Shown here: positions 1-16,000 of the stretch, one piece after another
Layout: every line of letters begins with the position of its first letter
Position numbering within the stretch: position 1 is the stretch's first letter
From: Gordionus sp. m RMFG-2023
Taxonomy: Eukaryota; Nematomorpha; Gordioida; Chordodea; Parachordodidae
Reading direction: 5' to 3'
Assembly (NCBI RefSeq): GCF_954871325.1
Contig: NC_088775.1
Location: 45,795,561-45,859,560, forward strand
Length of the DNA: 64,000 nucleotides
Made by a program: the position numbers and the translations under genes
The notes under the pieces: model-generated
The model's database searches: none
What the model was told of the DNA's origin: nothing
What the model saw: only the letters and a program-made list of their open reading frames with translations

Positions 1-3000
1 TGTACTACAGGGTGACAATTGTCATAATCGTTATTTTTGAACCTTTTTAAAAAATTTTTAAAGCAAATGGGTAAAATAGATATTGTTAACATGTTAAATT
101 TAAATTTCAGTGAAGATGTACTACAGGAAAGTGACAATTGTCATAATCGTTATTTTTGAACCTTTTTAAATTTTTTTAAAGCAAATGGGTTAATGAAGAT
201 ATTGTTAACATGTTAAATTAAAATTTCAGTGAACATGTACTACAGGAAAGTGATAATTGTCATAATCGTTATTTTTGAACTTTTTTGAATTTTTTTAAAG
301 CAAATAGGTAAAAATAGATATTGTTAACATGTTAAATTAAAATTTCAGTGAAGATGTACTACAGGAAAGTGACAATTGTCATAATCGTTATTTTTGAACC
401 TTTTAAATTTTTTTAAAGCAAATGGGTAAAAGAAGATATTGTTAACATGTTAAATTAAAATTTCAGTGAAGATGTACTACAGGAAAGTGACAATTGTCAT
501 AATCGTTATTTATGAACTTTTTTGAATTATTTTAAAGCATTTGGGTAAAAATAGATATTGTTAACATGTTAAATTAAAATTTCAGTGAAGATGCACTACA
601 GGAAATTGACAATTGTCATAATTGTTATTTTTGAACTTTTTTGAATTTTTTTAAAGCATTAGGGAAAAATAGATATTGTTAACATGTTAAATTAAAATTT
701 CAGTGAAGATATACTACAGGGAAGTGACAATTGTCATAATCGTTATTATTTAACTTTTTTAATTTTTTTAAAGCAAATGCGTAAAAATAGATATTGTTAA
801 TATGTTTTATATTAAAATTTCAGTGAAGATGTACTACAGGGTGACAATTGTCATAATCGTTATTTTTGAACCTTTTTAAAAAATTTTTAAAGCAAATGGG
901 TAAAATAGATATTGTTAACATGTTAAATTTAAATTTCAGTGAAGATGTACTACAGGAAAGTGACAATTGTCATAATCGTTATTATTTAACTTTTTTAATT
1001 TTTTTAAAGCAAATGCGTAAAAATAGATATTGTCAATATGTTTTATATTAAAATTTCAGTGAAGATGTACTACAGGGTGACAATTGTCATAATCGTTATT
1101 TTTGAACCTTTTTAAAAAATTTTTAAAGCAAATGGGTAAAATAGATATTGTTAACATGTTAAATTTAAATTTCAGTGAAGATGTACTACAGGAAAGTGAC
1201 AATTGTCATAATCGTTATTTTTGAACCTTTTTAAATTTTTTTAAAGCAAATGGGTTAATGAAGATATTGTTAACATGTTAAATTAAAATTTCAGTGAACA
1301 TGTACTACAGGAAAGTGATAATTGTCATAATCGTTATTTTTGAACTTTTTTGAATTTTTTTAAAGCAAATAGGTAAAAATAGATATTGTTAACATGTTAA
1401 ATTAAAATTTCAGTGAAGATGTACTACAGGAAAGTGACAATTGTCATAATCGTTATTTTTGAACCTTTTAAATTTTTTTAAAGCAAATGGGTAAAAGAAG
1501 ATATTGTTAACATGTTAAATTAAAATTTCAGTGAAGATGTACTACAGGAAAGTGACAATTGTCATAATCGTTATTTATGAACTTTTTTGAATTATTTTAA
1601 AGCATTTGGGTAAAAATAGATATTGTTAACATGTTAAATTAAAATTTCAGTGAAGATGCACTACAGGAAATTGACAATTGTCATAATTGTTATTTTTGAA
1701 CTTTTTTGAATTTTTTTAAAGCAAATAAGTAAAAATAGATATTGTTAACATGTTAAATTAAAATTTCAGTGAAGATGTACTACAGGGAAGTGACAATTGT
1801 CATAATCGTTATTATTGAACTTTTTTAATTTTTTTAAAGCAAATGCGTAAAAATAGATATTGTTAATATGTTTTATATTAAAATTTCAGTGAAGATGTAC
1901 TACAGGGTGACAATTGTCATAATCGTTATTTTTGAACCTTTTTAAAAATTTTTAAAGCAAATGGGTAAAATAGATATTGTTAACATGTTAAATTTAAATT
2001 TCAGTGAAGATGTACTACAGGAAAGTGACAATTGTCATAATCGTTATTTTTGAACCTTTTTAAATTTTTTTAAAGCAAATGGGTTAATGAAGATATTGTT
2101 AATATGTTTTATATTAAAATTTCAGTGAAGATGTACTACAGGGTGACAATTGTCATAATCGTTATTTTTGAACCTTTTTAAAAAATTTTTAAAGCAAATG
2201 GGTAAAATAGATATTGTTAACATGTTAAATTTAAATTTCAGTGAAGATGTACTACAGGATAGTGACAATTGTCATAATCGTTATTATTTAACTTTTTTAA
2301 ATTTTTTTAAAGCAAATGGGTAAAAATAGATATTGTTAACATGTTAAATTAAAATTTCAGTGAAGATGCACTACAGGAAATTGACAATTGTCATAATTGT
2401 TATTTTTGAACTTTTTTGAATTTTTTTAAAGCATTAGGGAAAAATAGATATTGTTAACATGTTAAATTAAAATTTCAGTGAAGATATACTACAGGGAAGT
2501 GACAATTGTCATAATCGTTATTATTTAACTTTTTTAATTTTTTTAAAGCAAATGCGTAAAAATAGATATTGTCAATATGTTTTATATTAAAATTTCAGTG
2601 AAGATGTACTACAGGGTGACAATTGTCATAATCGTTATTTTTGAACCTTTTTAAAAAATTTTTAAAGCAAATGGGTAAAATAGATATTGTTAACATGTTA
2701 AATTTAAATTTCAGTGAAGATGTGCTACAGGAAAGTGACAATTGTCATAATCGTTATTTTTGAACCTTTTTAAATTTTTTTAAAGCAAATGGGTTAATGA
2801 AGATATTGTTAACATGTTAAATTAAAATTTCAGTGAACATGTACTACAGGAAAGTGATAATTGTCATAATCGTTATTTTTGAACTTTTTTGAATTTTTTT
2901 AAAGCAAATAGGTAAAAATAGATATTGTTAACATGTTAAATTAAAATTTCAGTGAAGATGTACTACAGGAAAGTGACAATTGTCATAATCGTTATTTTTG

Positions 3001-3700
3001 AACCTTTTAAATTTTTTTAAAGCAAATGGGTAAAAGAAGATATTGTTAACATGTTAAATTAAAATTTCAGTGAAGATGTACTACAGGAAAGTGACAATTG
3101 TCATAATCGTTATTTATGAACTTTTTTGAATTATTTTAAAGCATTTGGGTAAAAATAGATATTGTTAACATGTTAAATTAAAATTTCAGTGAAGATGCAC
3201 TACAGGAAATTGACAATTGTCATAATTGTTATTTTTGAACTTTTTTGAATTTTTTTAAAGCATTAGGGAAAAATAGATATTGTTAACATGTTAAATTAAA
3301 ATTTCAGTGAAGATATACTACAGGGAAGTGACAATTGTCATAATCGTTATTATTTAACTTTTTTAATTTTTTTAAAGCAAATGCGTAAAAATAGATATTG
3401 TTAATATGTTTTATATTAAAATTTCAGTGAAGATGTACTACAGGGTGACAATTGTCATAATCGTTATTTTTGAACCTTTTTAAAAAATTTTTAAAGCAAA
3501 TGGGTAAAATAGATATTGTTAACATGTTAAATTTAAATTTCAGTGAAGATGTACTACAGGAAAGTGACAATTGTCATAATCGTTATTATTTAACTTTTTT
3601 AATTTTTTTAAAGCAAATGCGTAAAAATAGATATTGTCAATATGTTTTATATTAAAATTTCAGTGAAGATGTACTACAGGGTGACAATTGTCATAATCGT
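1..3700 (+). repeat. Higher-order duplication, 2,604-bp period
   Basis: The sequence from position 1 recurs from position 2,605, and the run at 866-1,051 is identical to that at 3,470-3,655, an exact offset of 2,604 bp (22 monomers). The same order of monomer variants is preserved, with local exceptions, which is the mark of unequal exchange or segmental amplification inside the satellite. Confidence 0.8.
108..226 (+). repeat. Representative satellite monomer (119 bp)
   Basis: One monomer, given as reference. In order: CAGTGAAGATGTACTACAGG, a purine stretch, palindrome TGACAATTGTCA, TAATCGTTATTTTTGAAC, an oligo-T and oligo-A tract ending AAAGCAAATGGG, a GATATTG segment, palindrome TTAACATGTTAA, then AAATTAAAATTT. 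The two palindromes survive in most copies, while the T/A tract between them varies in length. They could be protein-binding dyads, or simply part of a recently amplified sequence. Confidence 0.85.
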
Positions 3701-6700
3701 TATTTTTGAACCTTTTTAAAAAATTTTTAAAGCAAATGGGTAAAATAGATATTGTTAACATGTTAAATTTTAATTTCAGTGAAGATGTACTACAGGAAAG
3801 TGACAATTGTCATAATCGTTATTTTTGAACCTTTTTAAATTTTTTTAAAGCAAATGGGTTAATGAAGATATTGTTAACATGTTAAATTAAAATTTCAGTG
3901 AACATGTACTACAGGAAAGTGATAATTGTCATAATCGTTATTTTTGAACTTTTTTGAATTTTTTTAAAGCAAATAGGTAAAAATAGATATTGTTAACATG
4001 TTAAATTAAAATTTCAGTGAAGATGTACTACAGGAAAGTGACAATTGTCATAATCGTTATTTTTGAACCTTTTAAATTTTTTTAAAGCAAATGGGTAAAA
4101 GAAGATATTGTTAACATGTTAAATTAAAATTTCAGTGAAGATGTACTACAGGAAAGTGACAATTGTCATAATCGTTATTTATGAACTTTTTTGAATTATT
4201 TTAAAGCATTTGGGTAAAAATAGATATTGTTAAGATGTTAAATTAAAATTTCAGTGAAGATATACTACAGGGAAGTGACAATTGTCATAATCGTTATTTT
4301 TGAACTTTTTTGAATTTTTTTAAAGCAAATAAGTAAAAATAGATATTGTTAACATGTTAAATTAAAATTTCAGTGAAGATGTACTACAGGAAAGTGACAA
4401 TTGTCATAATCGTTATTTTTGAACTTTTTTGAATTTTTTTAAAGCAAATAGGTAAAAATAGATATTGTTAACATGTTAAATTAAAATTTCAGTGAAGATG
4501 TACTACAGGAAAGTGACAATTGTCATAATCGTTATTTTTGAACCTTTTTAAAAAATTTTTAAAGCAAATGGGTAAAATAGATATTGTTAACATGTTAAAT
4601 TTAAATTTCAGTGAAGATGTACTACAGGAAAGTGACAATTGTCATAATCGTTATTTTTGAACCTTTTTAAATTTTTTTAAAGCAAATGGGTTAATGAAGA
4701 TATTGTTAACATGTTAAATTAAAATTTCAGTGAACATGTACTACAGGAAAGTGATAATTGTCATAATCGTTATTTTTGAACTTTTTTGAATTTTTTTAAA
4801 GCAAATAGGCAAAAATAGATATTGTTAACATGTTAAATTAAAATTTCAGTGAAGATGTACTACAGGAAAGCGACAATTGTCATAATCGTTATTTTTGAAC
4901 CTTTTTAAATTTTTTTTAAGCAAATGGGTAAAAGAAGATATTGTTAACATGTTAAATTAAAATTTCAGTGAAGATGTACTACAGGAAAGTGACAATTGTC
5001 ATAATTGTTATTTTTGAACTTTTTTGAATTTTTTTAAAGCATTTGGGAAAAATAGATATTGTTAACATGTTAAATTAAAATTTCAGTGAAGATATACTAC
5101 AGGGAAGTGACAATTGTCATAATCGTTATTATTGAACTTCTTTAATTTTTTTTAAAGCAAATGGGTAAAAATAGATATTGTTAATATGTTTTAAATTAAA
5201 ATTTCAGTGAAGATGTACTACAGGGTGACAATTGTCATAATCGTTATTTTTGAACCTTTTTAAAAAATTTTTAAAGCAAATGGGTAAAATAGATATTGTT
5301 AACATGTTAAATTAAAATTTCAGTGAAGATGTACTACAGGAAAGTGACAATTGTCATAATCGTTATTTTTGAACCTTTTTAAATTTTTTTAAAGCAAATA
5401 GGTAAATGAAGATATTGTTAACATGTTAAATTAAAATTTCAGTGAAGATGTACTACAGGAAAGTGACAATTGTCATAATCGTTATTTTTGAACTTTTTTG
5501 AATTTTTTTAAAGCAAATAGGTAAAAATAGATATTGTTAACATGTTAAATTAAAATTTCAGTGAAGATGTACTACAGGAAAGTGACAATTGTCATAATCG
5601 TTATTTTTGAACCTTTTAAATTTTTTTAAGGCAAATGGGTAAAAGAAGATATTGTTAACATGTTAAATTAAAATTTCAGTGAAGATGTACTACAGGAAAG
5701 TGACAATTGTCATAATCGTTATTTATGAACTTTTTTGAATTATTTTAAAGCATTTGGGTAAAAATAGATATTGTTAACATGTTAAATTAAAATTTCAGTG
5801 AAGATATACTACAGGGAAGTGACAATTGTCATAATCGTTATTTTTGAACTTTTTTGAATTTTTTTAAAGCAAATAAGTAAAAATAGATATTGTTAACATG
5901 TTAAATTAAAATTTCAGTGAAGATGTACTACAGGAAAGTGACAATTGTCATAATCGTTATTTTTGAACTTTTTTGAATTTTTTTAAAGCAAATAGGTAAA
6001 AATAGATATTGTTAACATGTTAAATTAAAATTTCAGTGAAGATGTACTACAGGAAAGTGACAATTGTCATAATAGTTATTTTTGAACCTTTTAAATTTTT
6101 TTAAAGCAAATGGGTAAAAGAAGATATTGTTAACATGTTAAATTAAAATTTCAGTGAAGATGTACTACAGGAAAGTGACAATTGTCATAATCGTTATTTA
6201 TGAACTTTTTTGAATTATTTTAAAGCATTTGGGTAAAAATAGATATTGTTAACATGTTAAATTAAAATTTCAGTGAAGATATACTACAGGGAAGTGACAA
6301 TTGTCATAATCGTTATTTTTGAACTTTTTTGAATTTTTTTAAAGCAAATAAGTAAAAATAGATATTATTAATATGTTAAATTAAAATTTCAGTGAAGATG
6401 TACTACAGGAAAGTGACAATTGTCATAATCGTTATTTTTGAACCTTTTTAAATTTTTTTTAAGCAAATGGGTAAAAGAAGATATTGTTAAAATGTTAAAT
6501 TAAAATTTCAGTGAAGATGTACTACAGGAAAGTGACAATTGTCATAATTGTTATTTTTGAACTTTTTTGAATTTTTTTAAAGCATTTGGGAAAAATAGAT
6601 ATTGTTAACATGTTAAATTAAAATTTCAGTGAAGATATACTACAGGGAAGTGACAATTGTCATAATCGTTATTTATGAACTTTTTTGAATTATTTTAAAG

Positions 6701-9000
6701 CATTTGGGTAAAAATAGATATTGTTAACATGTTAAATTAAAATTTCAGTGAAGATATACTACAGGGAAGTGACAATTGTCATAATCGTTATTTTTGAACT
6801 TTTTTGAATTTCTTTAAAGCAAATGAGTAAAAATAGATATTATTAATATGTTAAATTAAAATTTCAGTGAAGATGTACTACAGGAAAGTGACAATTGTCA
6901 TAATCGGTATTTTTGAACTTTTTTGAATTTTTTTAAAGCAAATAGGTAAAAATAGATATTGTTAACATGTTAAATTAAAATTTCAGTGAAGATGTACTAC
7001 AGGAAAGTGACAATTGTCATAATCGTTATTTTTGAACCTTTTTAAATTTTTTTAAAGCAAATGGGTAAAAGAAGATATTGTTAACATGTTAAATAAAAAT
7101 TTCAGTGAAGATGTACTACAGGAAATTGACAATTGTCATAAATGTTATTTTTGAACTTTTTTGAATTTTTTTAAAGCATTAGGGAAAAATAGATATTGTT
7201 AACATGTTAAATTAAAATTTCAGTGAAGATATACTACAGGGAAGTGACAATTGTCATAATCGTTATTATTGAACTTTTTTAATTTTTTTAAAGCAAATGC
7301 GTAAAAATAGATATTGTTAATATGTTTTATATTAAAATTTCAGTGAAGATGTACTACAGGGTGACAATTGTCATAATCGTTATTTTTGAACCTTTTTAAA
7401 AAATTTTTAAAGCAAATGGGTAAAATAGATATTGTTAACATGTTAAATTTAAATTTCAGTGAAGATGTACTACAGGAAAGTGACAATTGTCATAATCGTT
7501 ATTTTTGAACCTTTTTAAATTTTTTTAAAGCAATTGGGTTAATGAAGATATTGTTAACATGTTAAATTAAAATTTCAGTGAAGATGTACTACAGGAAAGT
7601 GATAATTGTCATAATCGTTATTTTTGAACTTTTTTGAATTTTTTTAAAGCAAATAGGTAAAAATAGATATTGTTAACATGTTAAATTAAAATTTCAGTGA
7701 AGATGTACTACAGGAAAGCGACAATTGTCATAATCGTTATTTTTGAACCTTTTTAAATTTTTTTTAAGCAAATGGGTAAAAGAAGATATTGTTAACATGT
7801 TAAATTAAAATTTCAGTGAAGATGTACTACAGGAAAGTGACAATTGTCATAATTGTTATTTTTGAACTTTTTTGAATTTTTTTAAAGCATTTGGGAAAAA
7901 TAGATATTGTTAACATGTTAAATTAAAATTTCAGTGAAGATATACTACAGGGAAGTGACAATTGTCATAATCGTTATTATTGAACTTCTTTAATTTTTTT
8001 TAAAGCAAATGGGTAAAAATAGATATTGTTAATATGTTTTAAATTAAAATTTCAGTGAAGATGTACTACAGGGTGACAATTGTCATAATCGTTATTTTTG
8101 AACCTTTTTAAAAAATTTTTAAAGCAAATGGGTAAAATAGATATTGTTAACATGTTAAATTAAAATTTCAGTGAAGATGTACTACAGGAAAGTGACAATT
8201 GTCATAATCGTTATTTTTGAACCTTTTTAAATTTTTTTAAAGCAAATGGGTAAATGAAGATATTGTTAACATGTTAAATTAAAATTTCAGTGAAGATGTA
8301 CTACAGGAAAGTGACAATTGTCATAATCGTTATTTTTGAACCTTTTAAATTTTTTTAAAGCAAATGGGTAAAAGAAGATATTGTTAACATGTTAAATTAA
8401 AATTTCAGTGAAGATGTACTACAGGAAAGTGACAATTGTCATAATCGTTATTTATGAACTTTTTTGAATTATTTTAAAGCATTTGGGTAAAAATAGATAT
8501 TGTTAACATGTTAAATTAAAATTTCAGTGAAGATATACTACAGGGAAGTGACAATTGTCATAATCGTTATTTTTGAACTTTTTTGAATTTTTTTAAAGCA
8601 AATGAGTAAAAATAGATATTATTAATATGTTAAATTAAAATTTCAGTGAAGATGTACTACAGGAAAGTGACAATTGTCATAATTGTTATTTTTGAACTTT
8701 TTTGAATTTTTTTAAAGCATTTGGGAAAAATAGATATTGTTAACATGTTAAATTAAAATTTCAGTGAAGATATACTACAGGGAAGTGACAATTGTCATAA
8801 TCGTTATTATTGAACTTTTTTAATTTTTTTTAAAGCAAATGGGTAAAAATAGATATTGTTAATATGTTTTAAATTAAAATTTCAGTGAAGATGTACTACA
8901 GGGTGACAATTGTCATAATCGTTATTTTTGAACCTTTTTAAAAAATTTTTAAAGCAAATGGGTAAAATAGATATTGTTAATATGTTAAATTAAAATTTCA

Positions 9001-12000
9001 GCGAAGATGTACTACAGGAAAGTGACAATTGTCATAATCGTTATTTTTGAACCTTTTTAAAATTTTTTAAAGCAAATGGGTAAATGAAGATATTGTTAAC
9101 ATGTTAAATTAAAATTTCAGTGAAGATGTACTACAGGAAAGTGACAATTGTCATAATCGTTATTTTTGAACTTTTTTGAATTTTTTTAAAGCAAATAGGT
9201 AAAAATAGATATTGTTAACATGTTAAATTAAAATTTCAGTGAAGATGTACTACAGGAAAGTGACAATTGTCATAATCGTTATTTTTGAACCTTTTAAATT
9301 TTTTTAAAGCAAATGGGTAAAAGAAGATATTGTTAACATGTTAAATTAAAATTTCAGTGAAGATGTACTACAGGAAAGTGACAATTGTCATAATCGTTAT
9401 TTATGAACTTTTTTGAATTATTTTAAAGCATTTGGGTAAAAATAGATATTGTTAACATGTTAAATTAAAATTTCAGTGAAGATATACTACAGGGAAGTGA
9501 CAATTGTCATAATCGTTATTTATGAACTTTTTTGAATTATTTTAAAGCATTTGGGTAAAAATAGATATTGTTAACATGTTAAATTAAAATTTCAGTGAAG
9601 ATATACTACAGGGAAGTGACAATTGTCATAATCGTTATTTTTGAACTTTTTTGAATTTCTTTAAAGCAAATGAGTAAAAATAGATATTATTAATATGTTA
9701 AATTAAAATTTCAGTGAAGATGTACTACAGGAAAGTGACAATTGTCATAATCGGTATTTTTGAACTTTTTTGAATTTTTTTAAAGCAAATAGGTAAAAAT
9801 AGATATTGTTGACATGTTAAATTAAAATTTCAGTGAAGATGTACTACAGGAAAGTGACAATTGTCATAATCGTTATTTTTGAACCTTTTTAAATTTTTTT
9901 AAAGCAAATGGGTAAAAGAAGATATTATTAATATGTTAAATTAAAATTTCAGTGAAGATGTACTACAGGAAAGTGACAATTGTCATAATCGGTATTTTTG
10001 AACTTTTTTGAATTTTTTTAAAGCAAATAGGTAAAAATAGATATTGTTAACATGTTAAATTAAAATTTCAGTGAAGATGTACTACAGGAAAGTGACAATT
10101 GTCATAATCGTTATTTTTGAACCTTTTTAAATTTTTTTAAAGCAAATGGGTAAAAGAAGATATTGTTAACATGTTAAATAAAAATTTCAGTGAAGATGTA
10201 CTACAGGAAATTGACAATTGTCATAATTGTTATTTTTGAACTTTTTTGAATTTTTTTAAAGCATTAGGGAAAAATAGATATTGTTAACATGTTAAATTAA
10301 AATTTCAGTGAAGATATACTACAGGGAAGTGACAATTGTCATAATCGTTATTATTGAACTTTTTTAATTTTTTTAAAGCAAATGCGTAAAAATAGATATT
10401 GTTAATATGTTTTATATTAAAATTTCAGTGAAGATGTACTACAGGGTGACAATTGTCATAATCGTTATTTTTGAACCTTTTTAAAAAATTTTTAAAGCAA
10501 ATGGGTAAAATAGATATTGTTAACATGTTAAATTTAAATTTCAGTGAAGATGTACTACAGGAAAGTGACAATTGTCATAATCGTTATTTTTGAACCTTTT
10601 TAAATTTTTTTAAAGCAATTGGGTTAATGAAGATATTGTTAACATGTTAAATTAAAATTTCAGTGAAGATGTACTACAGGAAAGTGATAATTGTCATAAT
10701 CGTTATTTTTGAACTTTTTTGAATTTTTTTAAAGCAAATAGGTAAAAATAGATATTGTTAACATGTAAAATTAAAATTTCAGTGAAGATGTACTACAGGA
10801 AAGCGACAATTGTCATAATCGTTATTTTTGAACCTTTTTAAATTTTTTTTAAGCAAATGGGTAAAAGAAGATATTGTTAACATGTTAAATTAAAATTTCA
10901 GTGAAGATGTACTACAGGAAAGTGACAATTGTCATAATTGTTATTTTTGAACTTTTTTGAATTTTTTTAAAGCATTTGGGAAAAATAGATATTGTTAACA
11001 TGTTAAATTAAAATTTCAGTGAAGATATACTACAGGGAAGTGACAATTGTCATAATCGTTATTATTGAACTTCTTTAATTTTTTTTAAAGCAAATGGGTA
11101 AAAATAGATATTGTTAATATGTTTTAAATTAAAATTTCAGTGAAGATGTACTACAGGGTGACAATTGTCATAATCGTTATTTTTGAACCTTTTTTGAAAT
11201 TTTTTAAAGCAAATGAGTAAAAATAGATATTATTAATATGTTAAATTAAAATTTCAGTGAAGATGTACTACAGGAAAGTGACAATTGTCATAATCGTTAT
11301 TTTTGAACCTTTTTAAATTTTTTTTAAGCAAATGGGTAAAAGAAGATATTGTTAAAATGTTAAATTAAAATTTCAGTGAAGATGTACTACAGGAAAGTGA
11401 CAATTGTCATAATTGTTATTTTTGAACTTTTTTGAATTTTTTTAAAGCATTTGGGAAAAATAGATATTGTTAACATGTTAAATTAAAATTTCAGTGAAGA
11501 TATACTACAGGGAAGTGACAATTGTCATAATCGTTATTATTGAACTTTTTTAATTTTTTTTAAAGCAAATGGGTAAAAATAGATATTGTTAATATGTTTT
11601 AAATTAAAATTTCAGTGAAGATGTACTACAGGGTGACAATTGTCATAATCGTTATTTTTGAACCTTTTTAAAAAATTTTTAAAGCAAATGGGTAAAATAG
11701 ATATTGTTAATATGTTAAATTAAAATTTCAGCGAAGATGTACTACAGGAAAGTGACAATTGTCATAATCGTTATTTTTGAACCTTTTTAAAATTTTTTAA
11801 AGCAAATGGGTAAATGAAGATATTGTTAACATGTTAAATTAAAATTTCAGTGAAGATGTACTACAGGAAAGTGACAATTGTCATAATCGTTATTTTTGAA
11901 CATTTTTGAATTTTTTTAAAGCAAATAGGTAAAAATAGATATTGTTAACATGTTAAATTAAAATTTCAGTGAAGATGTACTACAGGAAAGTGACAATTGT

Positions 12001-15000
12001 CATAATCGTTATTTTTGAACCTTTTAAATTTTTTTAAAGCAAATGGGTAAAAGAAGATATTGTTAACATGTTAAATTAAAATTTCAGTGAAGATGTACTA
12101 CAGGAAAGTGACAATTGTCATAATCGTTATTTATGAACTTTTTTGAATTATTTTAAAGCATTTGGGTAAAAATAGATATTGTTAACATGTTAAATTAAAA
12201 TTTCAGTGAAGATATACTACAGGGAAGTGACAATTGTCATAATCGTTATTTATGAACTTTTTTGAATTATTTTAAAGCATTTGGGTAAAAATAGATATTG
12301 TTAACATGTTAAATTAAAATTTCAGTGAAGATATACTACAGGAAAGTGACAATTGTCATAATCGTTATTTTTGAACTTTTTTGAATTTCTTTAAAGCAAA
12401 TGAGTAAAAATAGATATTATTAATATGTTAAATTAAAATTTCAGTGAAGATGTACTACAGGAAAGTGACAATTGTCATAATCGGTATTTTTGAACTTTTT
12501 TGAATTTTTTTAAAGCAAATAGGTAAAAATAGATATTGTTGACATGTTAAATTAAAATTTCAGTGAAGATGTACTACAGGAAAGTGACAATTGTCATAAT
12601 CGTTATTTTTGAACCTTTTTAAATTTTTTTAAAGCAAATGGGTAAAAGAAGATATTATTAATATGTTAAATTAAAATTTCAGTGAAGATGTACTACAGGA
12701 AAGTGACAATTGTCATAATCGGTATTTTTGAACTTTTTTGAATTTTTTTAAAGCAAATAGGTAAAAATAGATATTGTTAACATGTTAAATTAAAATTTCA
12801 GTGAAGATGTACTACAGGAAAGTGACAATTGTCATAATCGTTATTTTTGAACCTTTTTAAATTTTTTTAAAGCAAATGGGTAAAAGAAGATATTGTTAAC
12901 ATGTTAAATAAAAATTTCAGTGAAGATGTACTACAGGAAATTGACAATTGTCATAATTGTTATTTTTGAACTTTTTTGAATTTTTTTAAAGCATTAGGGA
13001 AAAATAGATATTGTTAACATGTTAAATTAAAATTTCAGTGAAGATATACTACAGGGAAGTGACAATTGTCATAATCGTTATTATTGAACTTTTTTAATTT
13101 TTTTAAAGCAAATGCGTAAAAATAGATATTGTTAATATGTTTTATATTAAAATTTCAGTGAAGATGTACTACAGGGTGACAATTGTCATAATCGTTATTT
13201 TTGAACCTTTTTAAAAAATTTTTAAAGCAAATGGGTAAAATAGATATTGTTAACATGTTAAATTTAAATTTCAGTGAAGATGTACTACAGGAAAGTGACA
13301 ATTGTCATAATCGTTATTTTTGAACCTTTTTAAATTTTTTTAAAGCAATTGGGTTAATGAAGATATTGTTAACATGTTAAATTAAAATTTCAGTGAAGAT
13401 GTACTACAGGAAAGTGATAATTGTCATAATCGTTATTTTTGAACTTTTTTGAATTTTTTTAAAGCAAATAGGTAAAAATAGATATTGTTAACATGTAAAA
13501 TTAAAATTTCAGTGAAGATGTACTACAGGAAAGCGACAATTGTCATAATCGTTATTTTTGAACCTTTTTAAATTTTTTTTAAGCAAATGGGTAAAAGAAG
13601 ATATTGTTAACATGTTAAATTAAAATTTCAGTGAAGATGTACTACAGGAAAGTGACAATTGTCATAATTGTTATTTTTGAACTTTTTTGAATTTTTTTAA
13701 AGCATTTGGGAAAAATAGATATTGTTAACATGTTAAATTAAAATTTCAGTGAAGATATACTACAGGGAAGTGACAATTGTCATAATCGTTATTATTGAAC
13801 TTCTTTAATTTTTTTTAAAGCAAATGGGTAAAAATAGATATTGTTAATATGTTTTAAATTAAAATTTCAGTGAAGATGTACTACAGGGTGACAATTGTCA
13901 TAATCGTTATTTTTGAACCTTTTTTGAATTTTTTTAAAGCAAATGAGTAAAAATAGATATTATTAATATGTTAAATTAAAATTTCAGTGAAGATGTACTA
14001 CAGGAAAGTGACAATTGTCATAATCGTTATTTTTGAACCTTTTTAAATTTTTTTTAAGCAAATGGGTAAAAGAAGATATTGTTAAAATGTTAAATTAAAA
14101 TTTCAGTGAAGATGTACTACAGGAAAGTGACAATTGTCATAATTGTTATTTTTGAACTTTTTTGAATTTTTTTAAAGCATTTGGGAAAAATAGATATTGT
14201 TAACATGTTAAATTAAAATTTCAGTGAAGATATACTACAGGGAAGTGACAATTGTCATAATCGTTATTATTGAACTTTTTTAATTTTTTTTAAAGCAAAT
14301 GGGTAAAAATAGATATTGTTAATATGTTTTAAATTAAAATTTCAGTGAAGATGTACTACAGGGTGACAATTGTCATAATCGTTATTTTTGAACCTTTTTA
14401 AAAAATTTTTAAAGCAAATGGGTAAAATAGATATTGTTAATATGTTAAATTAAAATTTCAGCGAAGATGTACTACAGGAAAGTGACAATTGTCATAATCG
14501 TTATTTTTGAACCTTTTTAAAATTTTTTAAAGCAAATGGGTAAATGAAGATATTGTTAACATGTTAAATTAAAATTTCAGTGAAGATGTACTACAGGAAA
14601 GTGACAATTGTCATAATCGTTATTTTTGAACATTTTTGAATTTTTTTAAAGCAAATAGGTAAAAATAGATATTGTTAACATGTTAAATTAAAATTTCAGT
14701 GAAGATGTACTACAGGAAAGTGACAATTGTCATAATCGTTATTTTTGAACCTTTTAAATTTTTTTAAAGCAAATGGGTAAAAGAATATATTGTTAACATG
14801 TTAAATTAAAATTTCAGTGAAGATGTACTACAGGAAAGTGACAATTGTCATAATCGTTATTTATGAACTTTTTTGAATTATTTTAAAGCATTTGGGTAAA
14901 AATAGATATTGTTAACATGTTAAATTAAAATTTCAGTGAAGATATACTACAGGGAAGTGACAATTGTCATAATCGTTATTTTTGAACTTTTTTGAATTTT

Positions 15001-16000
15001 TTTAAAGGAAATAAGTAAAAATAGATATTGTTAACATGTTAAATTAAAATTTCAGTGAAGATGTACTACAGGAAAGTGACAATTGTCATAATCGTTATTT
15101 TTGAACTTTTTTGAATTTCTTTAAAGCAAATGAGTAAAAATAGATATTATTAATATGTTAAATTAAAATTTCAGTGAAGATGTACTACAGGAAAGTGACA
15201 ATTGTCATAATCGGTATTTTTGAACTTTTTTGAATTTTTTTAAAGCAAATAGGTAAAAATAGATATTGTTAACATGTTAAATTAAAATTTCAGTGAAGAT
15301 GTACTACAGGAAAGTGACAATTGTCATAATCGTTATTTTTGAACCTTTTTAAATTTTTTTAAAGCAAATGGGTAAAAGAAGATATTGTTAACATGTTAAA
15401 TAAAAATTTCAGTGAAGATGTAATACAGGAAATTGACAATTGTCATAATTGTTATTTTTGAACTTTTTTGAATTTTTTTAAAGCATTAGGGAAAAATAGA
15501 TATTGTTAACATGTTAAATTAAAATTTCAGTGAAGATATACTACAGGGAAGTGACAATTGTCATAATCGTTATTTTTGAACCTTTTTAAAATTTTTTAAA
15601 GCAAATGGGTAAATGAAGATATTGTTAACATGTTAAATTAAAATTTCAGTGAAGATATACTACAGGGAAGTGACAATTGTCATAATCGTTATTTTTGAAC
15701 TTTTTTGAATTTTTTTAAAGGAAATAAGTAAAAATAGATATTGTTAACATGTTAAATTAAAATTTCAGTGTAGATGTACTACAGGAAAGTGACAATTGTC
15801 ATAATTATTTTTGAACTTTTTTGAATTTTTTTAAAGCAAATAGGTAAAAATAGATATTGTTAACATGTTAAATTAAAATTTCAGTGAAGATGTACTACAG
15901 GAAAGTGACAATTGTCATAATAGTTATTTTTGAACCTTTTAAATTTTTTTAAAGCAAATGGGTAAAAGAAGATATTGTTAACATGTTAAATTAAAATTTC
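9001..16000 (+). repeat. Higher-order duplication, 2,730-bp period
   Basis: The rare variant GCGAAGATG occurs at about 9,001, 11,731 and 14,461, exactly 2,730 bp apart (23 monomers). The rare CAATTGGGTTAATG variant at 10,616 and 13,346 has the same offset. Three successive copies of a 23-monomer block are therefore present, the last one partly rearranged. Confidence 0.75.

Noticed and set aside
866-3655. Two identical 61-codon open frames (866-1,051 and 3,470-3,655)
   Set aside because: They are the same satellite stretch in two higher-order copies; other monomer combinations carry stops, and no protein family is recognised.
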